64,000 nucleotides of DNA from an uncultured Psychrobacter sp. (GTDB lineage: Bacteria; Pseudomonadota; Gammaproteobacteria; Pseudomonadales; Moraxellaceae): the NCBI GenBank assembly GCA_947489525.1, contig CANLDW010000002.1:1-64000 (forward strand), read 5' to 3'. The notes below the pieces were generated by a model, which searched no databases, was not told the DNA's origin, and saw only the letters and a list, made by a program, of their open reading frames with translations. The position numbers were made by a program, and so were the translations under genes. Shown piece after piece: positions 27,305 to 37,192 of this stretch (the stretch's first letter is position 1; each line of letters opens with the position of its first letter).

Positions 27305-28099
27305 GTGATACTTGCGTTTGCAATTGCCAGCATGGCTTATATCATCGTCAGTGTATATATCGGTTGGACCCTGACGACCAATACTCCTATTCGTAGAGGC
27401 CCGACGCTTGGCTTATTAATTATCGGTATGCTTGCGCATGCAGTCTTGCTTTATCCTTATATTATCACTTTATACGGTCTTAATTTTAACTTGTTTAATA
27501 TTCTAAGTTTTACCAGCTTGTTGTTTTTATTCTTTTACGTTCTATTTTGTTTGTATCGTCCTATCGTTAGTTTGGCTATTTTGGCCGCGCCTACCGCCTT
27601 AATCGGCATGATCGTGGGTTATTTTGGGCGCGCGCCGTATCAGCCTCTCACCAACGTCGGTATTGGGCTAGAAGCGCATATCCTGTTGTCATTAGCTGCC
27701 TATTGCTTGCTGCTCATGGCTGCCGTACAAGCCCTGTTTTTGCGTCTGCAAATTCGTGAGCTTAAACATCAAAGTATCCACCGCTTTTGGGTCAACAAAC
27801 TGCCGTCCCTACAAACGATGGAGAGCTTGCTGTTTGACATGATCTTGCTAGGCTTTGTACTACTCAGTGTGGCATTAGGACTAGGCTTTGTCTACGTTGA
27901 GGACTTGCTTGGACAGCATATTGCGCACAAGACGGTGTTTAGTGTGCTGTCATGGCTACTCTTCGGTGTGTTACTATTTGGACATTGGCGCGCAGGCTGG
28001 CGTGGCAAACGCGCCGCCAACATCACGGTCTACGCGTTTGTACTGCTCGCAATCGGCTTTATTGGTAGCAAATTCGTCTTAGAGTTTTTGTTGTACTAG
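27305..28099 (+). CDS. ypjD: Cytochrome c assembly-type membrane protein (YpjD-like)
   Basis: 264 residues beginning with GTG. Eight or so membrane helices; the family segment includes GLEAHILLSLAAYCLL (His in the helix) and an HKTVFSVLSWLLFGVLL near the C-terminus, as in CcmC/CcsA-like inner-membrane proteins. YpjD-type proteins next to ffh are a recurring arrangement in gammaproteobacteria. Role in haem or cytochrome handling, or magnesium/cobalt export as suggested for some homologues, is undetermined. Confidence 0.82.
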   Translation: MILAFAIASMAYIIVSVYIGWTLTTNTPIRRGPTLGLLIIGMLAHAVLLYPYIITLYGLNFNLFNILSFTSLLFLFFYVLFCLYRPIVSLAILAAPTALIGMIVGYFGRAPYQPLTNVGIGLEAHILLSLAAYCLLLMAAVQALFLRLQIRELKHQSIHRFWVNKLPSLQTMESLLFDMILLGFVLLSVALGLGFVYVEDLLGQHIAHKTVFSVLSWLLFGVLLFGHWRAGWRGKRAANITVYAFVLLAIGFIGSKFVLEFLLY

Positions 28100-28126
28100 T
28101 TTAAATTTGCTAATTAGATAAATAGT

Positions 28127-29038
28127 CTAGTTAAATACCACGGTTTTATTCCCTGCTACGATCACGCGGTTTTGTACGTGCCAGCTGACCGCGCGCGCGA
28201 GTACATTGCGTTCAACATCGCGCCCAATTGCACGCAGCTCAGTCACGCTTTGGCGATGCGTTACCCGGTGCACATCTTGCTCAATGATAGGTCCTTGATC
28301 CAGCTCAGCAGTGACATAGTGCGCCGTTGCCCCAATCAATTTAACGCCTTTGTCATACGCCTGTCGATACGGGTCAGCACCGACAAAGGCAGGCAAAAAC
28401 GAGTGATGAATATTAATGATCTGCATCGACCAACGCTTAACAAAATCAGACGAGAGAATCTGCATATAACGCGCTAGTACCAATAAGTCATTGTCTGCTA
28501 ACAACTCGTTGATTTTGGCTTCCGCTTCAAGCTTGGTGTCTTTGGAAACGGGTACATGATAAAAAGGTATCCCAAAGTTCTCTACCGCTTGACGCAAGTC
28601 TTCGTGATTGCTGACCACTGAGGTAATCTGACAGTCAAGCAAACCGCGCTGATGTCGCCACAATAGATCAAGTAGCGCATGATCAAATTTGGAGACCAAT
28701 ATGCCTACTTTTGCCTTGATCGTATTGTCATGCAAGCGCCACGTCATCTCATAGCGCTTGGCAACGGTATGCCCAAAGCTGGCCTCAAAGTTTTCAATAA
28801 TGCTGCCAAGATCAGCTAAAGCGAACTCTAAACGCATAAAGTACTGACCACCCTCATGCGCGGTTGAGTACTGATCTAGGGATATAATATTACCGCCATA
28901 GCGGTGGATAAACTCCGATACCGCTTGTACGATACCCGCTTGATCGCGGCACTTGATAAGCAGGGTTGCGGTGTCGATATTAGGTATATCGATAGCTTTA
29001 TTAATTGTATTACTAGATTCAGTACGATAAGAGGACAT
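28127..29038 (-). CDS. purU: Formyltetrahydrofolate deformylase
   Basis: 303 residues, an ACT domain (about 20-105) followed by a formyltransferase/hydrolase fold. It hydrolyses 10-formyl-THF to formate and THF, balancing one-carbon pools. Motifs visible are INIHHSFLPAF (catalytic Asn/His), GATAHYVT and the LDQGPIIEQD catalytic Asp motif. Convergent with ypjD; 28 bases separate the stops. Formate released here connects loosely with the formaldehyde genes at 35-37 kb. Confidence 0.95.
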   Translation of the reverse strand: MSSYRTESSNTINKAIDIPNIDTATLLIKCRDQAGIVQAVSEFIHRYGGNIISLDQYSTAHEGGQYFMRLEFALADLGSIIENFEASFGHTVAKRYEMTWRLHDNTIKAKVGILVSKFDHALLDLLWRHQRGLLDCQITSVVSNHEDLRQAVENFGIPFYHVPVSKDTKLEAEAKINELLADNDLLVLARYMQILSSDFVKRWSMQIINIHHSFLPAFVGADPYRQAYDKGVKLIGATAHYVTAELDQGPIIEQDVHRVTHRQSVTELRAIGRDVERNVLARAVSWHVQNRVIVAGNKTVVFN

Positions 29039-29123
29039 AGAGGATCACAATTCAAAAATTCAGCCAGTATATTAATAGGTTTTACTGACTAAGAGGTAAT
29101 ATTTTATAAATTCCAATATAAAC

Positions 29124-29157
29124 AAAAAGAACCTAATAAGTTTATTAGGTTCTTTTT
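29124..29157 (-). terminator. Terminator of the Ig-like lipoprotein gene
   Basis: AAAAAGAACCTAATA and TATTAGGTTCTTTTT pair around AGTT, with T-runs on both strands. It lies 40 bases beyond the stop of the Ig-like gene. Confidence 0.8.
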
Positions 29158-29197
29158 AATAGTAATGCCTTAAAGTAACAACAGTAGAAGAACAGCT

Positions 29198-31462
29198 TTA
29201 CACAATGTTAAGTCGTCTAGACGACTCTACACCATTTGGTGAGGTTACAATAACATGTAGTACATCGTTCGGACGGCAACCTGTATACGCAAGACCATAG
29301 CTAACTTCACTATCAAGTACTTTACCAAAACTGGTATTATCAAATGCTCTACCAGCTCCTAAATTGACAATACTTGGTACTGTTGTTGAACCCGAGGTCA
29401 GTTCAACTTCACAGCTCGAACTTCTATCAGTCACTGTAAGCGCGGTTCCAGCTGGTAGACCACCACTAGATGCTACGCCTGTGCCATTAGGGCCGATACG
29501 CACGTTGATAGAAGAAGAACCTGCTCTTACTACTGACGTTGAGTTCGGTTCAGCATTAGATACCTGAATTTGATTACCGACCAGCTCAGCTACAGGCGAA
29601 TAGTTAGTTCTATCATCGGCAGCGACGCTGACCGTCGTACCTGATGGCATACTGACTGTCAGAGCACTATTACCGTAAATTCTAAATCTTTGACCAAGCT
29701 CAATATCAGGGTTCGCCTTTGCATTAGCAGGCAGCTCAGAAGAAGAAGGTAATCCTTGATACACGGGACTATCTGAAGCGAGACCTAATACGAACTGGTA
29801 ACGCAGTATGGCTTGTAGACCACTATCACAGTTGCCTGTATTAGGCTGATTAAAGGTAGATACTGCACACGTCGCACCTGATGCATTTCGTCTGTATATA
29901 AACTCACCTAAGTTTGCATCGTATCGATTGTTTTCATTGTCGTCACGGAAAAAATCACCAATGTTACGAGTAAGGACGTCACCTGCACTAAATTGATTAT
30001 CCCCATCTCTATCAATATAGTCTTTATCCCCTTCTAAATAGGCGACTACAGAAACGCGGCTATCAGTAGGTCTTGGATTTTGCGTACTAAATTCAACCGA
30101 ACACGCACCATTTTGAGTAGCGCAGTTAGGAGTAACCCTACCACCTTCACTCACAAAACTGACTACGGTTCCATTAGGTACGGGATTACCAACTCTATCT
30201 ACGAGTCTTGCAGTGATTGTAGCAGTATCTCCATCAGTACCTATGGCTAAGACATTTTTACTCAATGAAACACTAAAACCATTTTGAGTCGCACGCCCTG
30301 TTGCAACCGAGACGTTTTTAGAAAGAGCAAACACGTTGGGATTCGAGGCTAATGCTGCTTTTATCTCTACAGGTCCAGGCAATGCACCCGGGTATAAGTT
30401 AACCACAACTTGGCCTTGAGAGTCACTAGTTACTGTTCTAGCTGTTTGATTGTTCGAGGTGATAAAACTAAAGTCACCAGGAGCGAATACTTTACTGATG
30501 ACCACTTGTTGGTTAGCAGCAGGGCGTCCATCTGCAAAGATAGTAAAGGTAATTTGTCCTGAATTTGACGAACCACTATTACTTGCACCAAGTCTAGTCT
30601 CCTGCGTTGTAGTGTAGACAACCGAGTTGGCTTCTACACTCGCGATATTGACAGTGATTGTCTGGCGATTGCTTGGATTGTTAGCAGGAGCAACAGTAAT
30701 AGTCTGTGTGCCCTCACACAAATTATCGTTGTCATCAATGGCGATGTAAGTTGCAGTAACGTCACCTTGATTATTTGACACAACACTGTCGTTATCAAAT
30801 GTACCGCAGCTAGCATCGAATGTGACCGTAATATCATTCTGATTGACGTTGTTGACCATGTCTCTGGTCTTTAAGGTGATGTTTGTATTACCACCTGAAT
30901 TCAGATTGCTAGATGAGGCACGAATATCCGTTAACGCTACATTGATTGACTGTAGCGAGAAGCTATAACCAGGACTAGTAGTACTGTCACCATCTGCACT
31001 CGCCGTTGCAGTGAGCTGATAGCTACCTGTATCCGTACCCTGAAGCGGTCTGACGGATATAGTGGCTTCGCCTTGTTCGTTAGTCAGTACCGCACCATTT
31101 GTCGTACCAAAAGCAACGCCTTCTCCTGAAAACATCACTAAAGCACTTGCGATCGGGTCTCCCAGCTCATCAGTTACTCTGACCTGTGCACTTGCTCCAG
31201 CAGAAGTAATTGTACGTGTTATATTGCCGTTAGCATCAACTAAAGATATAGGCGTAATGTTGATCTCGCTAACTGGCGCTGTTGGTGTACCACCCGTTCC
31301 GCCGCCTGTATCAGTACCAGGCTGCGTTATACCGGTATCAGGTTCTGGCGCAATGACATCAGTCCCCCCATCGCCACCGCCGCAACCTGCGAGAGCTAAG
31401 GCTAAAGATAGTGCCGAGAATTGAAACATTTTAGACGTAAGAGGTAGTGAGCGATATGACAT
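29198..31462 (-). CDS. Large surface lipoprotein with bacterial Ig-like domains
   Basis: 754 residues. Signal peptide and lipobox LALAGC (lipidated Cys27), then a Gly/Thr-rich linker. Several Big_1-like (invasin/intimin type) Ig repeats follow, each with NGxAT or QGxVT/V motifs (QGEATISV, QGDVTATY, QGQVVVNL). Acidic DxDxDN-type loops (DRDGDNQFSAGD, DDNENNRYD) near 480-520 look like calcium-binding sites. Cys pairs could form disulfides. Probably an exposed adhesin or envelope structural protein; the exact role is not known. Monocistronic, with its own terminator. Confidence 0.8.
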   Translation of the reverse strand: MSYRSLPLTSKMFQFSALSLALALAGCGGGDGGTDVIAPEPDTGITQPGTDTGGGTGGTPTAPVSEINITPISLVDANGNITRTITSAGASAQVRVTDELGDPIASALVMFSGEGVAFGTTNGAVLTNEQGEATISVRPLQGTDTGSYQLTATASADGDSTTSPGYSFSLQSINVALTDIRASSSNLNSGGNTNITLKTRDMVNNVNQNDITVTFDASCGTFDNDSVVSNNQGDVTATYIAIDDNDNLCEGTQTITVAPANNPSNRQTITVNIASVEANSVVYTTTQETRLGASNSGSSNSGQITFTIFADGRPAANQQVVISKVFAPGDFSFITSNNQTARTVTSDSQGQVVVNLYPGALPGPVEIKAALASNPNVFALSKNVSVATGRATQNGFSVSLSKNVLAIGTDGDTATITARLVDRVGNPVPNGTVVSFVSEGGRVTPNCATQNGACSVEFSTQNPRPTDSRVSVVAYLEGDKDYIDRDGDNQFSAGDVLTRNIGDFFRDDNENNRYDANLGEFIYRRNASGATCAVSTFNQPNTGNCDSGLQAILRYQFVLGLASDSPVYQGLPSSSELPANAKANPDIELGQRFRIYGNSALTVSMPSGTTVSVAADDRTNYSPVAELVGNQIQVSNAEPNSTSVVRAGSSSINVRIGPNGTGVASSGGLPAGTALTVTDRSSSCEVELTSGSTTVPSIVNLGAGRAFDNTSFGKVLDSEVSYGLAYTGCRPNDVLHVIVTSPNGVESSRRLNIV

Positions 31463-31966
31463 CTTTGGGCTCCGCAGGGCAATAATTAAGTTAAATCAAA
31501 AAATGAGCTCGTAATGTTAAAAGCTATATGTGTAATAGTTGATACATAGAATTACACTTTTAGCAGATATATTAACAGACTGTATTAATTTTATAACAGC
31601 AACTTTACTGACTTTTGTTATAACTTACAACTAAAAATTAAGCTTTTATGCTAAATAATGCATAACGTTGAACCTCTAATTGAGGTATAATGACTCCTTT
31701 TTTAGGTATTTCTTTAAAAGACTAGTAAAATACTTTATCCCAACGAAATACTTGAGTATTTACGGCGTTTATGGTATAAATGTCGGCTTTAAAATTTTCT
31801 GAATTGGTCGATCTGTTATTTGCCTTTAGATAACGCTCATCCAGCTCAACCTTCATATAGTTTTGTTTGGTGCAAGATTACGCTTGCTGTGTCCATGCCG
31901 CAAATACGTGCCACTTGCCCAGACTAGTATGAGACAACCTCATACTTCATAGATTAGGAGTTCGCC
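31463..31966. other. Regulatory spacer upstream of rpmB
   Basis: The 504-base spacer holds the divergent promoters of the lipoprotein gene and rpmB. A perfect TATAAT at 31686-31691 inside GGTATAATG is a good -10 for rpmB-rpmG; the -35 is weak. No gene seen. Confidence 0.4.
31686..31691 (+). promoter_or_regulatory. Candidate -10 of the rpmB-rpmG promoter
   Basis: TATAAT preceded by GG (GGTATAATG), about 275 bases before rpmB. The -35 is poor, so the assignment is tentative. Confidence 0.35.
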
Positions 31967-32203
31967 ATGTCTAGAGTTTGCCAAGTGACTGGAAAGCGCC
32001 CTATGGTGGGTAATAATGTTTCGCATGCAAACAACAAAACCCGTCGTCGCTTTCTACCAAACCTTCACAACCATCGTTTTTGGGTAGAGTCTGAAAATCG
32101 TTTTGTACGTCTACGTGTATCAACTAAAGGTATGCGTGTTATTGACAAACTAGGTATCGATAAAGTGCTTGCAGATTTACGGGCACAAGGTCAAAAAATT
32201 TAA
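31967..32203 (+). CDS. rpmB: 50S ribosomal protein L28
   Basis: 78 residues, full-length L28: it begins [11 protein letters not shown] and has the [10 protein letters not shown] motif and a basic core. A component of the large subunit. GGAG precedes the start. Followed by rpmG 66 bases later, the usual pairing in gammaproteobacteria. Confidence 0.97.
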   Translation: MSRVCQVTGKRPMVGNNVSHANNKTRRRFLPNLHNHRFWVESENRFVRLRVSTKGMRVIDKLGIDKVLADLRAQGQKI

Positions 32204-32269
32204 CACGCTAAGGGTTTAAATTTTTAGATATCGATTCGTTTACAGACCCTCATTTACAGGAAAGCTATT

Positions 32270-32425
32270 ATGAGAGATAAAATTAAGTTAGTATCGACTG
32301 CTGGTACTGGTTATTACTACACTACTACCAAGAATAAGCGCACGATGCCTGGCAAAATGGAGATTAAAAAGTTTGATCCAAAAGCTCGCCAGCATGTTAT
32401 TTTTAAAGAAGCAAAAATTAAATAA
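32270..32425 (+). CDS. rpmG: 50S ribosomal protein L33
   Basis: 51 residues ([20 protein letters not shown]... with [14 protein letters not shown] at the C-terminus), read directly from the sequence. This is the Cys-free form of L33, without the zinc ribbon of some bacteria. AGGAAAG precedes the ATG. It ends 25 bases before the hairpin terminator of the rpmB-rpmG operon. Confidence 0.95.
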   Translation: MRDKIKLVSTAGTGYYYTTTKNKRTMPGKMEIKKFDPKARQHVIFKEAKIK

Positions 32426-32450
32426 CTATTTATAAGTTATTGAAAACCAT

Positions 32451-32490
32451 AAAAAGGGCTTATCTAATAAATAGATAAGCTCTTTTTTTT
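32451..32490 (+). terminator. Terminator of rpmB-rpmG
   Basis: AAAAAGGGCTTATCT and AGATAAGCTCTTTTTTTT pair around AATAAAT, ending in eight T. Confidence 0.88.
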
Positions 32491-32531
32491 ATTAATCTCA
32501 AGTTTACAAAAGATAAAAGTGCGATAAAGTA

Positions 32532-32843
32532 TTAGCTGTAATGCAAAGGCTCTTTGTCATAAACATGAGCGTGCCATTGACTCATCTGCTTTTGGACAAT
32601 AACTTGTATGGCAGCATGAATCATGTGCTGACCTATAGCCTGAGTATCACTACCAAGCAGCTCTTTTAGCTTGTCGGAGAAGTCAATAGTCATTAAAGGC
32701 TCATCATGAGTATCGGCATCGCGCAGCAATAAAGTACCATCTTCAGATTCAATCAGCTCTAATGTGGTCTCTTTGGCAAACCCAGCAAACTGATCGCTAC
32801 TTTCCTTATCAAACTCTACTTCTTTATCAGTATCATACGGCAT
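32532..32843 (-). CDS. Conserved-looking acidic hypothetical protein
   Basis: 103 residues, acidic, no membrane segment. A central segment (ELIESEDGTLLLRDADTHDEPLM) suggests a beta-sheet; the C-terminus has HMIHAAIQVI and HAHVYD His clusters. No family recognised. It ends close to the rpmG terminator and is convergent with it. Confidence 0.55.
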   Translation of the reverse strand: MPYDTDKEVEFDKESSDQFAGFAKETTLELIESEDGTLLLRDADTHDEPLMTIDFSDKLKELLGSDTQAIGQHMIHAAIQVIVQKQMSQWHAHVYDKEPLHYS

Positions 32844-33027
32844 ATCGTATTTTCCTTATTATCCCGTCTCACCTCTAAATAACCTTAGTCATTAGAGCGC
32901 GGGTAAACCTTAACCTACTCTTACAATGGACGCTTTAGCCGCAAAATTCAAGAGCTAATGTACGTTCCTTGATAATAAGCTCTTCTTTACTTAAGCTCTT
33001 CTTTACTAGAAACTAGCACCAGATCAA

Positions 33028-33339
33028 CTAGCGCCAATAGCGTAGTTTGGCGAGTGTAAATAAGAATGCCACAAACATACCGAGATAATAAGTCAGTTTT
33101 AGCTCAAAAGTCGGATCACGATATTTAAAAGGTAGGGCTACTGCAGCGGTTGCGACGGGGAATATCAGCAGCATCAGCAGCCAGTTTTCAATGACGTTAA
33201 GCCAGCCCTGTAGTCCAGTACCATGACGCAAACCTGCTAATCCCATAAGCAAGCAAGCAATAATGAGCGCTATAAATAGACCGTTCGGTAACTCTTTTGG
33301 AAAGATAGTATCGCTAACTTTGGTTGGAAGTAATGGCAT
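33028..33339 (-). CDS. Small membrane protein, unknown
   Basis: 103 residues with three hydrophobic segments (about 20-38, 48-68, 83-99). No family recognised. Probable inner-membrane protein; ends in a basic LRYWR tail. Confidence 0.55.
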   Translation of the reverse strand: MPLLPTKVSDTIFPKELPNGLFIALIIACLLMGLAGLRHGTGLQGWLNVIENWLLMLLIFPVATAAVALPFKYRDPTFELKLTYYLGMFVAFLFTLAKLRYWR

Positions 33340-33446
33340 ACAGATATCCAGCTACACTCAAGCTGTGCAGCAAATTAATAAATGGGAGTTTCGATTATAG
33401 ATGTTATAGACGCCAATGATTATAGGTTCAGAGGCTCACAGGTGAA

Positions 33447-33794
33447 TTAGCTATAAGTACCCATCAGCCATAGCATAGCAACACAAGAGGTCAGCCACCC
33501 AAGACTGAGTGCGTTTCTCGTTTCTATATTCATGCCTCGTACTTTATTCATTAGCCGTGACCCAAGCCAAAATAGTAAAGGCACGCCAATGACAAACGCA
33601 GGAACCACTACGGCTGCATGCAGTAGTACCGCACTGACATCTTCGCCAATCAGCAAACGAAAGGCGTAACCGGCAAGGCTTAATACCAGCGCAAAAACAG
33701 CTAAACCTATGGTAATACCTTTAGGCACTAAACTACGCGCTTTTAGTTGATCATTTTGTTTATTTGTTGAAGATAAAGTACGCTGAGTATTCAT
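33447..33794 (-). CDS. Small membrane protein, unknown
   Basis: 115 residues with three hydrophobic segments (about 25-47, 55-76, 92-112) after a basic Gln/Lys/Asn N-terminus. The third segment ends the protein. It lies beside a second small membrane protein with a similar three-segment plan, though the sequences do not clearly match. Confidence 0.55.
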   Translation of the reverse strand: MNTQRTLSSTNKQNDQLKARSLVPKGITIGLAVFALVLSLAGYAFRLLIGEDVSAVLLHAAVVVPAFVIGVPLLFWLGSRLMNKVRGMNIETRNALSLGWLTSCVAMLWLMGTYS

Positions 33795-33908
33795 AACAAG
33801 CCTCTGTTATCGTCATTACAATGAAGGGCGCAATCATATTAAAATAGTAGATCCGCTATAACTTAGATGGAGACAGATTGCGATAAACCAATAGGTTTAC
33901 TATTGAAC

Positions 33909-34598
33909 CTAAGCGTCAGTAGCGGCGGCTAATTCTTGGCGCATACTGTCGATAGCAGCGGCGTAATCGTCTTGGTTAAAGATAGCAGAACCTGCAACAA
34001 ACATATCAGCGCCCGCTTCAGCAATAGTGCGAATGTTGCTTGCTTTGATACCGCCGTCGACCTCGAGGCGAATATCACGACCACTAGCATCAATGCGTTG
34101 ACGCACTTCTCGCACTTTATCCAAAGTGCCATCGATAAAGGACTGCCCACCAAAGCCAGGATTGACGCTCATCAGCAATATTTGATCGACCTTATCCATG
34201 ACATAGTCTAAATGGTGCAAAGGCGTGGCTGGATTAAATACTAAGCCGCATTTTGCGCCGCCGTCTTTGATAAGCTGCAAAGAGCGGTCGATATGTTGGC
34301 TTGCTTCGGGGTGAAAAGTGATAACACTTGCTCCTGCCTCTAAGAATTGCTCAATCATGCCATCAACAGGCGTCACCATAAGATGTACATCAATAGGCGC
34401 ATCAATACCATAATCCCGTAGCGCCTTACATATCATGCTACCAAAGGTCAAATTAGGCACGTAGTGATTATCCATAACGTCAAAATGAATGACATCAGCG
34501 CCTGCCTTTAGTACGTTATCGACCTCTTCACCAAGGCGTGCAAAGTCAGCGGACAAGATAGAGGGCGCAATGAGGTATTGCTTATCAGAACAGATCAT
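33909..34598 (-). CDS. rpe: Ribulose-phosphate 3-epimerase
   Basis: 229 residues, TIM barrel of the pentose phosphate pathway that interconverts ribulose 5-phosphate and xylulose 5-phosphate. Motifs are [15 protein letters not shown] at the start, [16 protein letters not shown] (metal-binding), [12 protein letters not shown] and LEVDGGI late. Fully typical length. Upstream on the same strand is the TIGR03643-like gene, about 45 bases away, so the two are probably co-transcribed. Confidence 0.97.
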   Translation of the reverse strand: MICSDKQYLIAPSILSADFARLGEEVDNVLKAGADVIHFDVMDNHYVPNLTFGSMICKALRDYGIDAPIDVHLMVTPVDGMIEQFLEAGASVITFHPEASQHIDRSLQLIKDGGAKCGLVFNPATPLHHLDYVMDKVDQILLMSVNPGFGGQSFIDGTLDKVREVRQRIDASGRDIRLEVDGGIKASNIRTIAEAGADMFVAGSAIFNQDDYAAAIDSMRQELAAATDA

Positions 34599-34643
34599 AA
34601 TTCACTCATTTTATAAAAAGCTGTAAAAGAAAAAAATAGCCTA

Positions 34644-35069
34644 TCAACGTGGCTTGTACTGAGTTTTGGCGTACGCACGACCAACTTCAAAATCGCGTTT
34701 GGCTTCATGCTTTGTATGACGTCCAGTAACGCGCTCACGCCATAAGCGAAACGAGGCAGGCTTTAGCTGTCGGCGCATTAAATCTATCACCGCCGCTTCA
34801 TTAAGTCCATAACTGTGCTCAATAGCAGCAAACGGCGTTCTGTCTTCCCATGCCATCTCAATGATACGCGATGTCCGTACTTCATCGAAACTACCGTCTG
34901 CGTCTGTAGGCTCAACTAAGCTTGGTTGCGAATTGGTCACCTCGCTAGCCGTGTCAGCTCGCTTCGCCTCTAACGCCGCTTGCATGTCGGCTTGCATAAT
35001 ATCTAGCGATGATTGCGCCTGCTCTGACTCATCACTATTACGTTCAGACTGCGCTTGAATACTTGTCAT
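34644..35069 (-). CDS. TIGR03643/DUF2805 family protein
   Basis: 141 residues. The first half is polar, low-complexity and probably disordered. The second half matches the TIGR03643/DUF2805 pattern: RIIEMAWEDRTPF, an IDLMRRQLKP segment, then FRLWRERVTGR.TKH and the RDFEVGRAY tail. The helix-rich basic pattern suggests nucleic-acid binding, not proven. Function unknown. Confidence 0.75.
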   Translation of the reverse strand: MTSIQAQSERNSDESEQAQSSLDIMQADMQAALEAKRADTASEVTNSQPSLVEPTDADGSFDEVRTSRIIEMAWEDRTPFAAIEHSYGLNEAAVIDLMRRQLKPASFRLWRERVTGRHTKHEAKRDFEVGRAYAKTQYKPR

Positions 35070-35128
35070 AAAAATAGCCCTTTATTATCTTAGCTGCCCT
35101 GCATATCGATGATGCAAAGTACGAGTTA

Positions 35129-36019
35129 CTAGCTCAGCTGTGCCATACGCCAGTGATGCCAGATATGATCAGTAATAAATGTCTGAATAAAGTAATAGCT
35201 GTGATCGTGCCCTGCTTGATAGCGTAGTGTTAGTGGCTGATCGACTGCCGTACATGCTTCTTGGAGCTTGAGCGTTTGCAACTGATCTTCTGCTAAAAAG
35301 TCATCCGCGCCGCCTTGATCCACTAAAATACTCGCGTATTGACGACCCGCTGCTTTGATGGTTTGTGCGGCATCTGCCTGCGCCCATAATGATTTGTCAT
35401 CACCAAAATATTCAGTATAAGCGGCTTGACCCCAAGCGGACTCACTAGCTGCGCATACAGGAGATAGCGCGGAGACGCTGACAAACTTACTTGGAAATCT
35501 AAAGCCTAGCATAAGTGCGCCGTGCCCGCCCATGGAGTGCCCCATAATACCGATACTGATAATCGCAAACTCTGAGCGCAGTAGATCATACAGCTCATCG
35601 ACAATATAGCTTTGCATATTGAAGTTATCGGCCCAAGGCGCTTGAGTCGCATCGACATAGTAGCTTGCTCCTTGACCGACGAAGTAGCGCTCATCATCAG
35701 GCACATCCTTACCCTCACTACTACGCGGTGAGGTATCAGGCGCGATAAATATCATACCAAGCTCGCTACACTTTTGCTGAAAGTGCGCCTTGTGCGTGAC
35801 GTTATCAGCGTTACAAGTCAGACCTGATAAATATAAAATAGCGGGACAACGCTGCCCTGCTAAGGTTTCATCAGGTAAGTAGATACTAAAAGTCATTAGC
35901 GTCTTAGTCACTGACGACTCGTGTCTATAGTAGTGCTGCTCACCCTCAAAACAGCGGTTCGCGCTGACTTGAGTAAGCTTGGAGTTAGCCGGCAGCTTAG
36001 GCGTTGTATAATCGCTCAT
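35129..36019 (-). CDS. fghA: S-formylglutathione hydrolase
   Basis: 296 residues, alpha/beta hydrolase of the esterase D family. The nucleophile is in GHSMGGHGAL (GxSxG), the catalytic His in AGHDHSYYF, and YLSGLTC forms the oxyanion segment. It releases formate and glutathione from S-formylglutathione, the product of the neighbouring frmA enzyme. It follows frmA after 57 bases on the same strand, as in typical formaldehyde detoxification operons. Confidence 0.95.
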   Translation of the reverse strand: MSDYTTPKLPANSKLTQVSANRCFEGEQHYYRHESSVTKTLMTFSIYLPDETLAGQRCPAILYLSGLTCNADNVTHKAHFQQKCSELGMIFIAPDTSPRSSEGKDVPDDERYFVGQGASYYVDATQAPWADNFNMQSYIVDELYDLLRSEFAIISIGIMGHSMGGHGALMLGFRFPSKFVSVSALSPVCAASESAWGQAAYTEYFGDDKSLWAQADAAQTIKAAGRQYASILVDQGGADDFLAEDQLQTLKLQEACTAVDQPLTLRYQAGHDHSYYFIQTFITDHIWHHWRMAQLS

Positions 36020-36076
36020 TACTAGGATCCTTTTAATTAGAGTAGATAGACTAAATCACAATGAATAGGCTTGTAT

Positions 36077-37192
36077 TTAGTATTCAATTACGCTACGGAT
36101 ACAGTTTGGATCACTCAGTAATTCAAAACCTTTATTAATCTCATCGTGCTTGAGCTTATGGGTAATCAAAGAGTCGATATCGAGCATACCTTCCATGTAC
36201 CAATCGACGATGGTCGGTACATCAGTACGACCACGAGCACCGCCAAAGGCTGAGCCGCCCCAGTTACGACCTGTGACTAACTGAAACGGACGCGTACTAA
36301 TCTCCTCGCCTGCACCTGCCACTCCAATAATAATTGAGCGACCCCAGCCTTTATGGGTGCATTCAAGTGCTTGACGCATGACTTCAACGTTGCCAATACA
36401 CTCAAACGAATAATCTACCCCGCCGCCCGTCATCTGGACGATGCGATCGACAATGCCTTCGCCTTTGTCCAAATCCTTTGGATTGACAAAATCAGTCATG
36501 CCAAAGCGGCGACCCCACTCTTCACGGCTAGGATCCAAATCAACACCAATAATACGGCGGGCGCCCACCAGTTTTGCGCCCTGAATAACGTTGAGTCCGA
36601 TACCGCCGAGCCCAAATACCGCAACTGTTGAACCGGCTTCCATTTGCGCGGTATAAACGACAGCGCCAACCCCTGTGGTGACGCCGCAGCCAATGTAGCA
36701 CACCTTGTCAAAAGGCGCATCCTCACGGATTTTGGCAACCGCAATCTCAGGCAGTACGGTATGACGGGCAAAGGTAGAAGTACCCATATAATGCAAAATA
36801 GGCTCACCATCTAAGCTAAAACGCGAAGTACCATCAGGCATTAACCCTTGACCTTGGGTATCACGGATCGCTTGGCAGAGATTGGTTTTTGGATTTAAAC
36901 AAAACTCACAGTGACGACACTCAGGCGTATATAGCGGAATGACATGATCGCCAGGTTTTAGGGTTTTAACGTCTTTACCGACCTCAAGAACGATACCTGC
37001 GCCTTCGTGTCCTAAGATCGCAGGGAACTTACCTTCAGGATCGGCGCCTGACCACGTATAGTAATCGGTATGACAAATACCCGTCGCTTTGAGCTCAATC
37101 AATACCTCATGGTCTTTTGGACCCTCTAAATCAACTTCATGCAAAGTTAAAGGTTTATTGGCTTCCCAAGCGATAGCGGCTGTTGTTTTCAT
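36077..37192 (-). CDS. frmA: S-(hydroxymethyl)glutathione dehydrogenase (class III ADH)
   Basis: 371 residues, zinc-dependent medium-chain alcohol dehydrogenase. Catalytic zinc ligands are visible in GICHTDYYTWSG and GHEGAGIV; structural zinc ligands lie in CRHCEFCLNPKTNLC. The Rossmann motif is GLGGIG. It oxidises the formaldehyde-glutathione adduct with NAD. Glutathione supply and reduction fit with gorA at 4.4 kb. First gene of the frmA-fghA operon; no frmR regulator gene is adjacent. Confidence 0.96.
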   Translation of the reverse strand: MKTTAAIAWEANKPLTLHEVDLEGPKDHEVLIELKATGICHTDYYTWSGADPEGKFPAILGHEGAGIVLEVGKDVKTLKPGDHVIPLYTPECRHCEFCLNPKTNLCQAIRDTQGQGLMPDGTSRFSLDGEPILHYMGTSTFARHTVLPEIAVAKIREDAPFDKVCYIGCGVTTGVGAVVYTAQMEAGSTVAVFGLGGIGLNVIQGAKLVGARRIIGVDLDPSREEWGRRFGMTDFVNPKDLDKGEGIVDRIVQMTGGGVDYSFECIGNVEVMRQALECTHKGWGRSIIIGVAGAGEEISTRPFQLVTGRNWGGSAFGGARGRTDVPTIVDWYMEGMLDIDSLITHKLKHDEINKGFELLSDPNCIRSVIEY

